Origin: Sphingobacterium sp. CZ-UAM
GTDB lineage: Bacteria > Bacteroidota > Bacteroidia > Sphingobacteriales > Sphingobacteriaceae
Assembly: GCF_002000245.1 (NCBI RefSeq)
Contig: NZ_MTCM01000002.1
Span: forward strand, 496,001-560,000
Direction: 5' to 3'
DNA: 64,000 nucleotides
Under the pieces are notes generated by a model, which was given only the letters and a program-made list of their open reading frames with translations, searched no databases and had not been told where the DNA came from. Shown piece by piece: positions 17,306-27,347 of this stretch (its first letter is position 1; each line of letters begins with the position of its first letter). Both the position numbers and the translations under genes were made by a program.

Positions 17306-17317
17306 GCAACCGGTTGC
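17306..17317. promoter_or_regulatory. 12-bp palindrome GCAACCGGTTGC, LacI-type operator candidate
   Basis: A perfect 12-bp dyad with a central CG, shaped like LacI/GalR-family operators. It lies 40 bases upstream of the AraC gene start and 235 bases upstream of SusC. No LacI-family gene is in the window, so a trans-acting factor would be encoded elsewhere. The rest of the 17267-17551 gap shows no other clear element. Confidence 0.5.
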
Positions 17318-17551
17318 ATAATGTAGTTAAAGGTAAGAAAAAAAAATATGAAAGTATAAAATTAGCGCATCTTGTATGTAAAATGTTTAATGCAAAAAAA
17401 CATTACAAAAGAGCAAATTACTGGTGGTTCTCGCTATTTATTATCCTGAGATTTATTCCTGTCATCAATTATGAAAAATAAAGACTTATAAATAACCAAG
17501 TTCACTATTGTCTTTTCTTTTGAGACTAGGGGACCCTGAATACAGATAATT

Positions 17552-20500
17552 ATGAAAAAAGCGAAATTAACACAGTTTCAAAATTGGCACAAAAGCACAA
17601 AGAATGCCGTGCTCTTTTGTGCTTTGGCTGTCGCCTCCAGTCCCATGGAAGCGGAAGCAAGAGCAATTTTAATGGAGGGTGAGCATCAGGAAATAGTTGC
17701 ATCTGATCATGCTCAAGAAGACATCATTGTAAATGGTCGCGTAGTTGACAAGGATGGACAACCTATGATCGGTGTATCCGTTTCTGAAAAAGGGAAGCGA
17801 AATCAACAGACTACGGATAAAAATGGTCGTTATCAGATCAAAGTATCTTCATCCGGAGTATTGGTTTTTACCTATGTTGGACATGAAACAGTGGAGCGAG
17901 CTGTTGGAGGACAACGGACGCACGATGTTTCAATGAAAGAAGGAAGGAGCGATCTGAATGAGGTTGTAGTAGTCGGATATACCACGCAGAAAAAATCACT
18001 GCTCACAGGGGCGATTTCGACAATGAAGGTCGATGAGCGGATGAATGCTATTCCAACAACTTCTGCTGGAAATCTTCTTATCGGTAGATTGCCAGGAGTG
18101 AATGTGAGTACAGTAAATGCTATTCCGGGATCACAACCAAGTATTAGCATTCGTACTAGGTCCTCACTCAATGACCAGAATGTTACTTATGTGATTGATG
18201 GCGTCGTTCGAGGTGCAGGCGATTTTAATAACCTAAGTCCAAATGAAATTGATGAGATCTCGGTATTAAAGGATGCTGCATCGGCAGCGATCTACGGTTC
18301 ACGTTCTGCTGGAGGGGTAATCCTGGTAACTACAAAAAAGGGGAATCAAGGCAAACCAGTATTTAATTACTCTACCGGCTATAGCGTTGATACGCGAACT
18401 AAAAATGTAAACCTGACGAGTGCTGTACAGGCCGGTGAACTTTATAATCGTATTAATGGGGCAGCTGACCCTGCTGGGTGGGCATGGTCACAGGAGGAGT
18501 TAGATCATTATAAAACGATTAATAATGGCTGGGGGTACGATCAACTGGAAACAGTCTGGCGTAATCCATCCACACAGACACATAACCTCAGTGTAAATGG
18601 TGGTAGCGATAAGGTTCGGTATTTCGGTGCGGCATCCTATGTTAAGCAAACGGGATTTTTGGATCCGTTGAAGTACGATAAGTATAATATTCGGATGAAC
18701 GTAACTGCAGATATTACCAAAGATCTGGAAATCTTTTCGGGGTTTGCATTATACAATAATTTTACGGGCAATGCTGTCTTTGAAGATGCTCAGGCTAATT
18801 ATGGTAAGTTGAGAGTTTGGCAGCCCGATCAGCCAGTGTATACAGATAACGGTCAATATGTGGATTATGGATGGATCGCTAATATGGGAGCGAGTGTGGA
18901 CGGTACAGCAGGTTACAATAGATCTCAAATGTTGAAACCACAATTAATCTTGAGCGGAACCTATAAAGCTCCATTTTTGGAAGGATTAAAAGCTAAAGTA
19001 TCTTATGCAAGAAGTTGGGCGAACGAACTAAATAGGAAGTTTTACAAGAATTACCCCGTGTTTTCAATGAAAAGAAGCGGTCCGAATAACCGTATTATTT
19101 CTACAGCGGACGCGGACATCATTAGCATGAGAAAGTCGAGCTGGGTTGGGAAGGATTATATTGAGCGAAAATCAACCTATAGTGATGACAAACAATTCAA
19201 TGTCCAGTTAAATTATGACCATGTATTTAATGATGTGCATAGCGTCTCTGGGGCTTTGGTGACAGAATGGTATGAAGGCGCGGGATCTGGTATTACTGGA
19301 GGAAGAGAAACTTTTCCAGTTTACTTAACCGACCAGTTCTGGGCAGCCAGCAGCGCGCGTGCCGATGGATGGGCCAATGGAGATACTGATTGGGTCAGTG
19401 GTCGGATGTCTTATATTGGACAGTTTAACTACACATATGCAAATAAATACTTATTTAATTTCTCGTTCCGTGAAGATGGTTCGATGAATTTTGCTCCCGA
19501 CAAGCGATGGGGATTCTTCCCTGCTGGATCAGTGGGCTGGGTAGCGTCAGAAGAAAAATTCTTCAATAAATCATTGATCCAATTTTTAAAATTTAGGGGG
19601 TCAGTCGGTTTAACAGGTAATGATGCCGTTGGCGGTTGGCAATGGCAAGAATCTTATCAAGCTGGAAGTTCGGCTTATTTTGGCACAAGTCCTTCACAAT
19701 TCGTTGGACTTGGCTATGGTAGCGTAGTTAATCCTAATCTGACCTGGGAAAAAGCATTAAGCTACAATGCGGGGGTAGATATGAACTTTTTGAAAAATTG
19801 GAATATTTCACTGGATTATTGGTACCGCAACTCCTATGATATTTTAAGGAATCGTCAAACGACTTTGCCATCAACATTTAGTTTGTCTATGCCAGCCGAA
19901 AACTATGCAAAAGTTAAGGCCCAAGGTTTCGATCTGCAGTTAGGGTACCGTAAAGATCGGCCGGACTTTTCTTATCATGCTAATTTAACGATGTCCTATG
20001 GTTGGAATAAAGTAATTACACAAGATTATGCGCAAAATGCGCAATGGATCGATATTCCGGTGGGCAAGACGCTAAGCACAATCAAAGGTTGGGAATTCGA
20101 TCGTATTTTGCGTACCCAGGCTGATGTGGATGCGTTTGTTGGGGCCAATCCGAATTATAAACACAATGGATTATCACCCGCATTGGGGATGATGGTTTAT
20201 AAGGATTTAAGTGGACCCAATGGCAAACCTGATGGAAATATCGATGATTGGGACCGTGTAATGTTAAAACCAAATAATTATCCCATCGTCTATGGACTTA
20301 ATTTAGGCGGAAGTTGGAAGGGATTTCATCTGGACATGATGCTTTCCGGGCGTTTAGGCGAGAAAAAATGGATGAACGATCTTGCTGGTGGGGTAGAGTG
20401 GAACCGCATGTGGGATCAATGGTATTCGGACAGCTGGACACCAGAGAATCCGAATGCGACATTGCCAAAACGCGTAAGTGCCAATAATTCTAATACCTAT

Positions 20501-20746
20501 CAAACAAATAGTTCATACTGGTTGAAAAATGGCAGCTTTATGCGGATGAAGTACTTGACTTTGAGTTATGATTTACCGAAGGGAAAATTTTACAGCAAAG
20601 TTTTTGATAACGTAAGGGTCTTCGCAACGGGAACGAATCTTTTTGTGATCAGTCCCTTTAATAAATACTATGATCCGGAGATTGGGGGTGGAAATGCATT
20701 CCCTGTGCTGCGCTCCTACAATTTTGGTATCGATGTTAAATTTTAA
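17552..20746 (+). CDS. susC-like: SusC-like TonB-dependent outer membrane transporter
   Basis: The 1064-residue protein starts with an N-terminal export signal. It has a carboxypeptidase-regulatory-like domain (about 55 to 130, VNGRVVDKDGQPMIGVSV), a plug domain with the SusC signature (ISVLKDAASAAIYGSRSAGG), and a long 22-strand-type barrel ending in FGIDVKF with the typical C-terminal Phe. No STN domain is apparent, so it should not signal through an anti-sigma factor. It imports glycan oligomers with the SusD lipoprotein 11 bases downstream. The divergent AraC gene is its likely regulator. Confidence 0.96.
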   Translation: MKKAKLTQFQNWHKSTKNAVLFCALAVASSPMEAEARAILMEGEHQEIVASDHAQEDIIVNGRVVDKDGQPMIGVSVSEKGKRNQQTTDKNGRYQIKVSSSGVLVFTYVGHETVERAVGGQRTHDVSMKEGRSDLNEVVVVGYTTQKKSLLTGAISTMKVDERMNAIPTTSAGNLLIGRLPGVNVSTVNAIPGSQPSISIRTRSSLNDQNVTYVIDGVVRGAGDFNNLSPNEIDEISVLKDAASAAIYGSRSAGGVILVTTKKGNQGKPVFNYSTGYSVDTRTKNVNLTSAVQAGELYNRINGAADPAGWAWSQEELDHYKTINNGWGYDQLETVWRNPSTQTHNLSVNGGSDKVRYFGAASYVKQTGFLDPLKYDKYNIRMNVTADITKDLEIFSGFALYNNFTGNAVFEDAQANYGKLRVWQPDQPVYTDNGQYVDYGWIANMGASVDGTAGYNRSQMLKPQLILSGTYKAPFLEGLKAKVSYARSWANELNRKFYKNYPVFSMKRSGPNNRIISTADADIISMRKSSWVGKDYIERKSTYSDDKQFNVQLNYDHVFNDVHSVSGALVTEWYEGAGSGITGGRETFPVYLTDQFWAASSARADGWANGDTDWVSGRMSYIGQFNYTYANKYLFNFSFREDGSMNFAPDKRWGFFPAGSVGWVASEEKFFNKSLIQFLKFRGSVGLTGNDAVGGWQWQESYQAGSSAYFGTSPSQFVGLGYGSVVNPNLTWEKALSYNAGVDMNFLKNWNISLDYWYRNSYDILRNRQTTLPSTFSLSMPAENYAKVKAQGFDLQLGYRKDRPDFSYHANLTMSYGWNKVITQDYAQNAQWIDIPVGKTLSTIKGWEFDRILRTQADVDAFVGANPNYKHNGLSPALGMMVYKDLSGPNGKPDGNIDDWDRVMLKPNNYPIVYGLNLGGSWKGFHLDMMLSGRLGEKKWMNDLAGGVEWNRMWDQWYSDSWTPENPNATLPKRVSANNSNTYQTNSSYWLKNGSFMRMKYLTLSYDLPKGKFYSKVFDNVRVFATGTNLFVISPFNKYYDPEIGGGNAFPVLRSYNFGIDVKF

Positions 20747-20757
20747 ATGTTTGAGAA

Positions 20758-22545
20758 ATGAAATCTAAAAAACTAATATACGGACTCTGTCTGGCATTTT
20801 TGACCAGCTGTAGTTTAGATTATAAAAATACAGGTGCAATCAACCCGGACAATGTCTGGATGGATAAAACCATGATTAATTCTTATTTGACAGATGTTTA
20901 CGGAAAAATGATGCCTGGATGGTCTCCTTCGGCCAACGGTACCGACGAAGGTATGAACGGACCGACAAGTATGGGCGATTTTGCACGCGGATTGATTACT
21001 GTCGATAACCAGGGACAAAAATTGGATTATGCCAATATAGACCGGATCAACTTTTTCTTGGATAAAATGGAAACTGTAAGCGTACTTTCCGATGCTGAAA
21101 AGAAGCAAATGGTCGGTCAGGCCCTCTTTTGGCGAGCCTGGGATTATTGGGGTAAGGTTTGGAACGTAGGGGGAGTTCCTTTAATTCTACATTTTCAGGA
21201 TGTAACGAATGTACCCTCGTTATTTGTAAGCCGTAATTCAACAACGGAATGTATGACACAGATTTTGAAGGACCTTGATGATGCCATCGCAAATCTTCCT
21301 GATGTTTGGACGGGAAATGACTATGGTCGCATAGATAAAGGGACGGCAATGGCATTTAAGGGCAGGGTACTATTACGTTATGCCAGTCCTTTGTTCAACC
21401 CGAATAACGATCAAAAGAGATGGGAAGCCGCCTATAAGGCGAATAAGGATGCTGTTGATTTCTTAAAGAGAATGGGTAAGGGCTTGTATGAAGGTAAATT
21501 TGAAGATATTTGGTATAATGAACGCAATAAAGAAGTGATTATGCTAAACCAATATTATATGCCTGATCATAAGCTTGATCAAAAAAACATTCGTCCCGAA
21601 CCACTGACGAAGGATGGTGCAAATGATAATCAAACGATTTTTCCTCTGTTAATGGCCTATCCTAAAAAGGACGGAACGCCGTTAAAATTGGATCTCAATC
21701 GCTTGGTTAATGATCCAGTATATAATGAGCAATTTATGACTGATTTTTACGTTGGACGTGATCCACGGTTCTACGCAACTATTTTTAGTCCAGGTACCGC
21801 ATATCCCGCAAAAGATGTATTGACTGGTGGAATGAAATATTGGAATGCCTGGAAAAAAATAGCAGACCCAACTTCACCTACTGGATTTAAGTATTCAACC
21901 TTGATCTTTAATGAGCTTGGAAAAGGTGTTGGCGGCAGTTCATCAGGTTATTTTCAATTAAAAGGAGTGGATAGAGATTTGACAATTCCTACAGTTTATG
22001 AAGGGAAAACCGACTGGATTGAAATTCGTTTTGCGGAGGTGCTAATGAATTATGGTGAATGTGCCAATGAAACAGGAAAGTCAGCGGAAGCGCTGGGTGT
22101 TCTGTATGATATCCGTAAAAGGGCCGGAATCGAAGCAGGCAGCGGAAATTATGGTATAACAGCCAGCTCGCAGGCAAATATTCGTCAAGCCTATATGGAT
22201 GAACGTTTTATTGAATTCGCTTACGAGGGGAAGCGGTTCGCAGATTTACGTCGGTGGAAGCGGTATGATATTTTGAATAATCTGAAATATCGCTCAGGAT
22301 TAAATGCTGTGATTAAAAATGAAAGCAGTTTAGTAGGTTTCGATTGGACCAAAGATATGTATGATCCAGCGGTGCGTAAGCTATTCCGTTTCGAATATGT
22401 CGAAAATTTAGATGGTGATAACCAGTATCAATTTAAGGTGGATCTACAGCATTGGTTTTATCCAATCCATAAAGAAGTTATAGATAGAAACTCAAAAATT
22501 GAACAAAATATAGAATGGGGTGGAACTTTTGACCCTTTAAAATAA
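20758..22545 (+). CDS. susD-like: SusD/RagB-like glycan-binding lipoprotein
   Basis: The 595-residue protein has a short signal with lipobox LTSC (Cys18), placing it on the outer membrane surface. The SusD helical repeats are visible, including KKQMVGQALFWRAWDYWG and the late DERFIEFAYEGKRFADLRRW motif that is characteristic of the family. It forms the lid of the SusC pore and binds the substrate. It follows SusC directly and is closed by a terminator at 22600. Confidence 0.96.
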   Translation: MKSKKLIYGLCLAFLTSCSLDYKNTGAINPDNVWMDKTMINSYLTDVYGKMMPGWSPSANGTDEGMNGPTSMGDFARGLITVDNQGQKLDYANIDRINFFLDKMETVSVLSDAEKKQMVGQALFWRAWDYWGKVWNVGGVPLILHFQDVTNVPSLFVSRNSTTECMTQILKDLDDAIANLPDVWTGNDYGRIDKGTAMAFKGRVLLRYASPLFNPNNDQKRWEAAYKANKDAVDFLKRMGKGLYEGKFEDIWYNERNKEVIMLNQYYMPDHKLDQKNIRPEPLTKDGANDNQTIFPLLMAYPKKDGTPLKLDLNRLVNDPVYNEQFMTDFYVGRDPRFYATIFSPGTAYPAKDVLTGGMKYWNAWKKIADPTSPTGFKYSTLIFNELGKGVGGSSSGYFQLKGVDRDLTIPTVYEGKTDWIEIRFAEVLMNYGECANETGKSAEALGVLYDIRKRAGIEAGSGNYGITASSQANIRQAYMDERFIEFAYEGKRFADLRRWKRYDILNNLKYRSGLNAVIKNESSLVGFDWTKDMYDPAVRKLFRFEYVENLDGDNQYQFKVDLQHWFYPIHKEVIDRNSKIEQNIEWGGTFDPLK

Positions 22546-22599
22546 CTACAATTTGAAAATTAACATAGCGTGGTTTAGGTGTATCCATTAATGTTTTTT

Positions 22600-22630
22600 A
22601 GTTGGACTGCATAGCCAGTCCAACTCTTTT
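22600..22630 (+). terminator. intrinsic terminator after SusD
   Basis: AGTTGGACTG (22600-22609) pairs with CAGTCCAACT (22616-22625) around a 6-nt loop, followed by CTTTTG. In this position it may lower expression of the downstream enzymes relative to SusC/SusD. Confidence 0.75.
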
Positions 22631-22743
22631 GCTATATAAAGTAATTACATTTGAAGGACAGGGGTAAGTATAATATTTGAGAACAGATTTTTTTGAGTTT
22701 TTAAAAAAAAGAATCGTTTGTCAAACTAAAATAAATAAAAGGA

Positions 22744-24972
22744 ATGAAAAAAATAGTAGGAAGTTTTCTACTTTGTGTACTGGCTTTGAATAGCTTTTCG
22801 CAGGATTGGCTCCCAGAGCGTCGGGATAGGAAATCTCTATTCCGTCTGTTGGATTGCCAATACGAGGGCGCGAAATTGGTACGGAGTTCAGCTATAGGAG
22901 CGTATTCGGACAATTGGGATGTTAAGCAGGAGATCCTAAAAAAGAAGGGGACCAATGAGGTGACCTACCGATTTACCTTTAAGGCGAAAAAGGCCATGAA
23001 AGATGTGGGGGCGGCGGTTGCGTTTGATGCTTATGATTGGTCGAGCGACAATTTCGTGATGATTCCTGCGGTTGTTTATAATGGCAATCGCCAACGGATC
23101 GTTAATCGGGAATATGCAACGGGTTTGGACAAAACAGATTATTACCGCAAAGATCTGGCCCTTACCTCTAACCCCATACCACAGCTTTCTCCGGAATTTG
23201 GTGCTAATTCTCGATTAGAAGTAAACATCAGTAATACCAGCACACCACTGATGGCCTATTTGGATCGGAAGCAACAAAAGGGAGTTTTTCTTTTTACCGA
23301 TCAAGGGATTAAATGGAAGAATGAAGTGAAAGATCATGCACTCATTATTGAAGAGAGCAGAGATCGGAGTCTTGCAAGCTTTGTCATTAGCGCTCCCGGA
23401 GTAAGGTCACGTAAGCCCGAGTTTATTGGCTTTAGTGAAAGTCCCGATCGGGGGATATCTGTAGCTAGGGGGGATGAATTACAGATTCGAGTGACAAGAA
23501 TTGAGTTTCAAGCAGATGATGTTTCACAGTTGTACGCACGTTTTATGCAAGAACGAAAATCGCATGTCATGGAAACAACTCCGCGTAATCTGATGCCCAT
23601 GAGCGAGGTTTTTAAGCGTATGGCAAAAAATATTGATGAACGCTATTATGCAAAAGATGGGGTTGGGTTTTACTGTCCTGAAAATGCCGATTGGATGTCT
23701 TATGGTTGGGTAGGCGGATTGATCAATACCTATCCTATGTTGGCTTTGGCAGATACTGCCCATTTCAATCGCGTAAGTCATACGTTTAACTTTGCTTTGC
23801 CACAGGGGCGCGGAGCAAGCGGATACTACTATGATGTATTGGGAGCAGATGGCCAGGTTATTTACCGTGATGGTGCCAAACTAAATCCAGGGATCGGATT
23901 GACGCGTAAAAATGCTGATGTACTGTACTGGATGGTGAAACAGTTTATGTTATTGAAAAAACAGGGCAAATCTTCTTTGATTTCCCAAGAATGGGGAAAC
24001 TCAACCCGGCAACTTGCGGATGCATTTGTAAAGACTTGGCAAGAAGAAGGAACCTGGGGTAATTATTTGGCTGTTGAATCTGGTAAAGTTGCAGCTTATA
24101 ATACAACAGGCGGAGCGATGGCTGTTGCTGGTTTGACATTGGCCGCTTCCTATTTTCATAATGATAATTATCTAGCAATTGCAAAGCAGGCTGCAAAAAA
24201 ATATTACGATGAGTTTGCGCTTGTCGGATTTACTTCGGGAGCCTGTGGCGATATTTTGCAGAATGCAGATTCCGAAACTGCAATTGCATTGACGACTTCG
24301 TTAATGACACTTTTTGAACAAACAGGCCAACGCGAATACTTGGAACAGGCTAGAAATCTAGCGAATTATACGGCGTCCTGGACAGTCTCTTTTCCGTATC
24401 GGCTGCCTGAAAATACAGCCTTGGCAAAATTGGGTGCCAACCTCACAGGGGCAGTTTGGGCGAGTACACAAAACAAACATGGTGCTCCGGGATTCTGTAC
24501 GCAGTCTGGCGATGTCCTCTTCAAGTTGTTCCGGGAAACCGGCGTAAGCTTGTATGCTGACCTGATGCGTGACGTTATCCATGCGCATGCCGAAGGTGTA
24601 CAACCCAATGGTAAGATCACCGAACGTCTAACCTACTGTGATGCAGATAGTCGGGGATCACGTGGCGATGGTGGTAAAACAGGATGGAATGAAACCAATG
24701 GCGCATTGATGGCGCTAGAGATACCAGGACTTTACGTCCGCAAGGACAAAGGGGCAGCTTATGCCTTTGATCATATTGTTATCAAGACGATAAAGAAAAC
24801 AGCTCGGGGCTTGTCTTTGACACTTCACAATCCAACAGCCTACGACGCTCATATCACAATATTGGCAGAAGATGCTGCCCAAGCGGCTCGGCCTCTGGGA
24901 GAGAATGCTTTTTGGGATTGGAAGAACAAAGTCAACATAAAAGCTGGAGAATCCCTGGCTGTTGACCTATAA
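22744..24972 (+). CDS. secreted uncharacterised protein, putative alpha/alpha-barrel
   Basis: The 742-residue protein has a signal peptide ending near FSQ. The N-terminal third is beta-rich. The middle (about 290 to 660) shows repeated helix pairs with Trp/Tyr/Gly-rich loops, such as YLEQARNLANYTASW and YAKDGVGFYCPENADWMSYGWVGG, as in alpha/alpha-toroid glycosidases and lyases. I do not recognise a named CAZy family and cannot place catalytic residues. It follows SusC/SusD and precedes family X copy 2, so action on the imported or surface glycan is a fair guess. Confidence 0.7.
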   Translation: MKKIVGSFLLCVLALNSFSQDWLPERRDRKSLFRLLDCQYEGAKLVRSSAIGAYSDNWDVKQEILKKKGTNEVTYRFTFKAKKAMKDVGAAVAFDAYDWSSDNFVMIPAVVYNGNRQRIVNREYATGLDKTDYYRKDLALTSNPIPQLSPEFGANSRLEVNISNTSTPLMAYLDRKQQKGVFLFTDQGIKWKNEVKDHALIIEESRDRSLASFVISAPGVRSRKPEFIGFSESPDRGISVARGDELQIRVTRIEFQADDVSQLYARFMQERKSHVMETTPRNLMPMSEVFKRMAKNIDERYYAKDGVGFYCPENADWMSYGWVGGLINTYPMLALADTAHFNRVSHTFNFALPQGRGASGYYYDVLGADGQVIYRDGAKLNPGIGLTRKNADVLYWMVKQFMLLKKQGKSSLISQEWGNSTRQLADAFVKTWQEEGTWGNYLAVESGKVAAYNTTGGAMAVAGLTLAASYFHNDNYLAIAKQAAKKYYDEFALVGFTSGACGDILQNADSETAIALTTSLMTLFEQTGQREYLEQARNLANYTASWTVSFPYRLPENTALAKLGANLTGAVWASTQNKHGAPGFCTQSGDVLFKLFRETGVSLYADLMRDVIHAHAEGVQPNGKITERLTYCDADSRGSRGDGGKTGWNETNGALMALEIPGLYVRKDKGAAYAFDHIVIKTIKKTARGLSLTLHNPTAYDAHITILAEDAAQAARPLGENAFWDWKNKVNIKAGESLAVDL

Positions 24973-25009
24973 ATGAGAACTAAATACGATACGTTTAAAA
25001 TTAAAGGGA

Positions 25010-27289
25010 ATGAAATTTCTAAAAGCTAAACTGCTATGTCTCGGATTGACTGCCTTGTCAACGATGGGGTATGGCCAAACGACATTAAAGACCAATTATT
25101 TTAAAATTGTGATCGACCAAAAAGGTTACATCACGAGCATGCAGAACATTACAAAAAAATCGAGTCCGGAATTTAGTCCCGCTGATAAACCATCCCCGTT
25201 GATGGTACTATATAATGCGAAGAAAAGGCTTTATACCTATCCAAATCGGGCGAACTACTCTGCAAGCGATAAAATCATGACTCTGGCTTATCCTAACGGT
25301 TCCACCGCACGCATCAGCATCTTACCGCAGTCGAAGTACTTCAAGATGAAACTTCTTTCTTTGACAAACTCGAAAGAAATTGAGGCTATACAATGGGGAT
25401 CATATCATACCAATATAACCAATTTACTGGGCGAGATTATTGGTGTCAGCCGGGATACGAGCAAGGCAGTCAACTACGCGATTGGTATGCTGGCACTCAA
25501 TGACAATACATTGGGCGGAACAGCAGATATTCAAGGCGATGCAGCACCATTTCAGTATATTATCCATTCACCGGACGCTGCGCGTTTTCCATTGCCAAAT
25601 GACCTGCATGAAGGTCAAATATTTACTTTAGGTGGAAATGGTATCAGCGATGTTGCCTTCTATGCGCACAAAGAACCTTATTATCGGATTATGTACGGCA
25701 ATGCAGCTGAGGTGGATAAAAATGGACGGATATCCATTACCTACCAATCTCGGGACCGTAGAAGTCCGCGTGAGGTGTATTATTCGTTGATTCCCAATAT
25801 GCCTTCAAACAAGCCCAACCATTTGCAGGTTCAACCCTTGCCCGGTATCGATTATATCGGTTCGTCGATAGCCCTTTGGGGAAGTCCCGATAGTACGGCT
25901 TTGATGGATGTGATTCAAGATATTGTCCTAAAAGAGGGCTTGCCATATCCGACCGTCAATGGAAAATGGATCAAAGATCCAGCAGCCTTTGTACCAGATG
26001 TATTGACCGAGGGTGGACAATATGACAATATGATAGGATATGCTGACCGGTTGGGATTTAAGGCTATCAGCTTGTATGACCAAGGATTTTTACGGCCTGA
26101 TCGCGGAAATGCAGGCTATATTGACGGTAAAAACTTTGAGCATAAGCCGCTGAAATTCTCCGATGGGAAAGCACTTTCTCATAAGGAATATGCGGTCCTG
26201 GCAGCCAAGCACAATCTTGTTATCGGTCGTACTCCGATAACGAATGCCCTGGCTCCGGGCACGAAAGATGCAAGTCCGGTTCCAAGCGATAGTATCTGGT
26301 ATCAACAAAAACGTCCGCTAGCAAAGGCTATTAGTGCTACAGATACACTCATCTATGTGGATGATCCGACGCATTTGGATGAAATAGGCAGTTGGGAAGG
26401 ACACGTTAAAAGCCTGAATATTATTAAAATCGGGAAAGAGCTTATCCATTATTTAGGTGTGAGCGATACCAAACCTTATCGTTTACTCAATGTGAAACGA
26501 GGCTACTGGAAAACAACAGCTACTGCGCATAAAGCACAGGATACCTTGTACAAACTACAGGTTACCATTGACTATGGTTATGATGGTCTGATTCCGAATA
26601 TTCAGCTGCAGGATAAAATAGCCGAATATTATGCCGATGTGTGCGCAATCAATGGTTTGGGCTACTATGATTTTGACGGTCAGGAATTCTTGTTCAATAA
26701 TGGTCATGGTTACTATTCGGCCAAACGCTTTTTCCGCAGGATGTTTGATCGCGCGAAGCAGCATGGCCTAGCTGACATTCGATTTACAGGGGCTACTTTG
26801 TCCGAGGGGTCATGGCATTATCAAAGTATCTGGAATGTAGGTGGGGGAAAAAATTTATATGATGCGCAAACAAGAGAATGGGGTAGTACAACAAGTCAAG
26901 GGAAGGATCTAAGGGATGTGTGCCAAGCCAATTTCTTTCCTGTAGGAATGGGTGGGAATTTCCCTATTACAGAAAAGTCTACTGTAGAAGAATATGAGCA
27001 TATCCAGGCCATGTCCGTGGGTACGGGATCGACCTACAGTTTAAAACTGAATCAAAAACAGGTGGAAAGCTGTCCGCAGAAAGATGCTATTTTTAAGGCA
27101 ATTCGCACTTGGGAGAACGCCCGTGCGGCAAATGCATTCCCGCGATGGGTGAAAGAAAATCTAGTGGATCCTACGCAGAGTTTTAGACTCGAAGAATTGG
27201 ATAAAGATCATTGGAATCTTTATCGGATCAACAAAGATGGTTCGGGTAAGCAACTATTAACAAAATTGACAAGAGCAAAAGAATATTAA
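25010..27289 (+). CDS. secreted putative glycoside hydrolase, unassigned family X, copy 2
   Basis: The 759-residue protein has a signal peptide ending near YGQ and an AAAGGG-type ribosome site before ATG. It is a distant paralogue of the protein at 5305-7716, sharing these blocks in order: LGEIIGVSR, LPYPTVNGKW, IGKELIHY, LNVKRGYWKT, and IPNIQLQDKIAEYY followed by YDFDGQEF. The last block resembles a TIM-barrel strand with catalytic Asp/Glu, matching FDGLEG in copy 1. No named family is recognised. It ends in a TAA that is part of a strong terminator stem. Confidence 0.7.
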   Translation: MKFLKAKLLCLGLTALSTMGYGQTTLKTNYFKIVIDQKGYITSMQNITKKSSPEFSPADKPSPLMVLYNAKKRLYTYPNRANYSASDKIMTLAYPNGSTARISILPQSKYFKMKLLSLTNSKEIEAIQWGSYHTNITNLLGEIIGVSRDTSKAVNYAIGMLALNDNTLGGTADIQGDAAPFQYIIHSPDAARFPLPNDLHEGQIFTLGGNGISDVAFYAHKEPYYRIMYGNAAEVDKNGRISITYQSRDRRSPREVYYSLIPNMPSNKPNHLQVQPLPGIDYIGSSIALWGSPDSTALMDVIQDIVLKEGLPYPTVNGKWIKDPAAFVPDVLTEGGQYDNMIGYADRLGFKAISLYDQGFLRPDRGNAGYIDGKNFEHKPLKFSDGKALSHKEYAVLAAKHNLVIGRTPITNALAPGTKDASPVPSDSIWYQQKRPLAKAISATDTLIYVDDPTHLDEIGSWEGHVKSLNIIKIGKELIHYLGVSDTKPYRLLNVKRGYWKTTATAHKAQDTLYKLQVTIDYGYDGLIPNIQLQDKIAEYYADVCAINGLGYYDFDGQEFLFNNGHGYYSAKRFFRRMFDRAKQHGLADIRFTGATLSEGSWHYQSIWNVGGGKNLYDAQTREWGSTTSQGKDLRDVCQANFFPVGMGGNFPITEKSTVEEYEHIQAMSVGTGSTYSLKLNQKQVESCPQKDAIFKAIRTWENARAANAFPRWVKENLVDPTQSFRLEELDKDHWNLYRINKDGSGKQLLTKLTRAKEY

Positions 27290-27327
27290 AAACTATATCC
27301 GGCCCATTTAGGCCGGATATAGTTTTT
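27289..27327 (+). terminator. 16-bp-stem terminator overlapping the stop codon of family X copy 2
   Basis: A perfect 16-bp stem (27289-27304 with 27311-27326) around a 6-nt loop ends in TTTTT. It begins in the stop codon of the upstream gene and lies only 21 bases before the next start codon, so the gene at 27348 needs read-through or its own start. Confidence 0.85.
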
Positions 27328-27347
27328 ATGGCATTAAATTGATTAAA

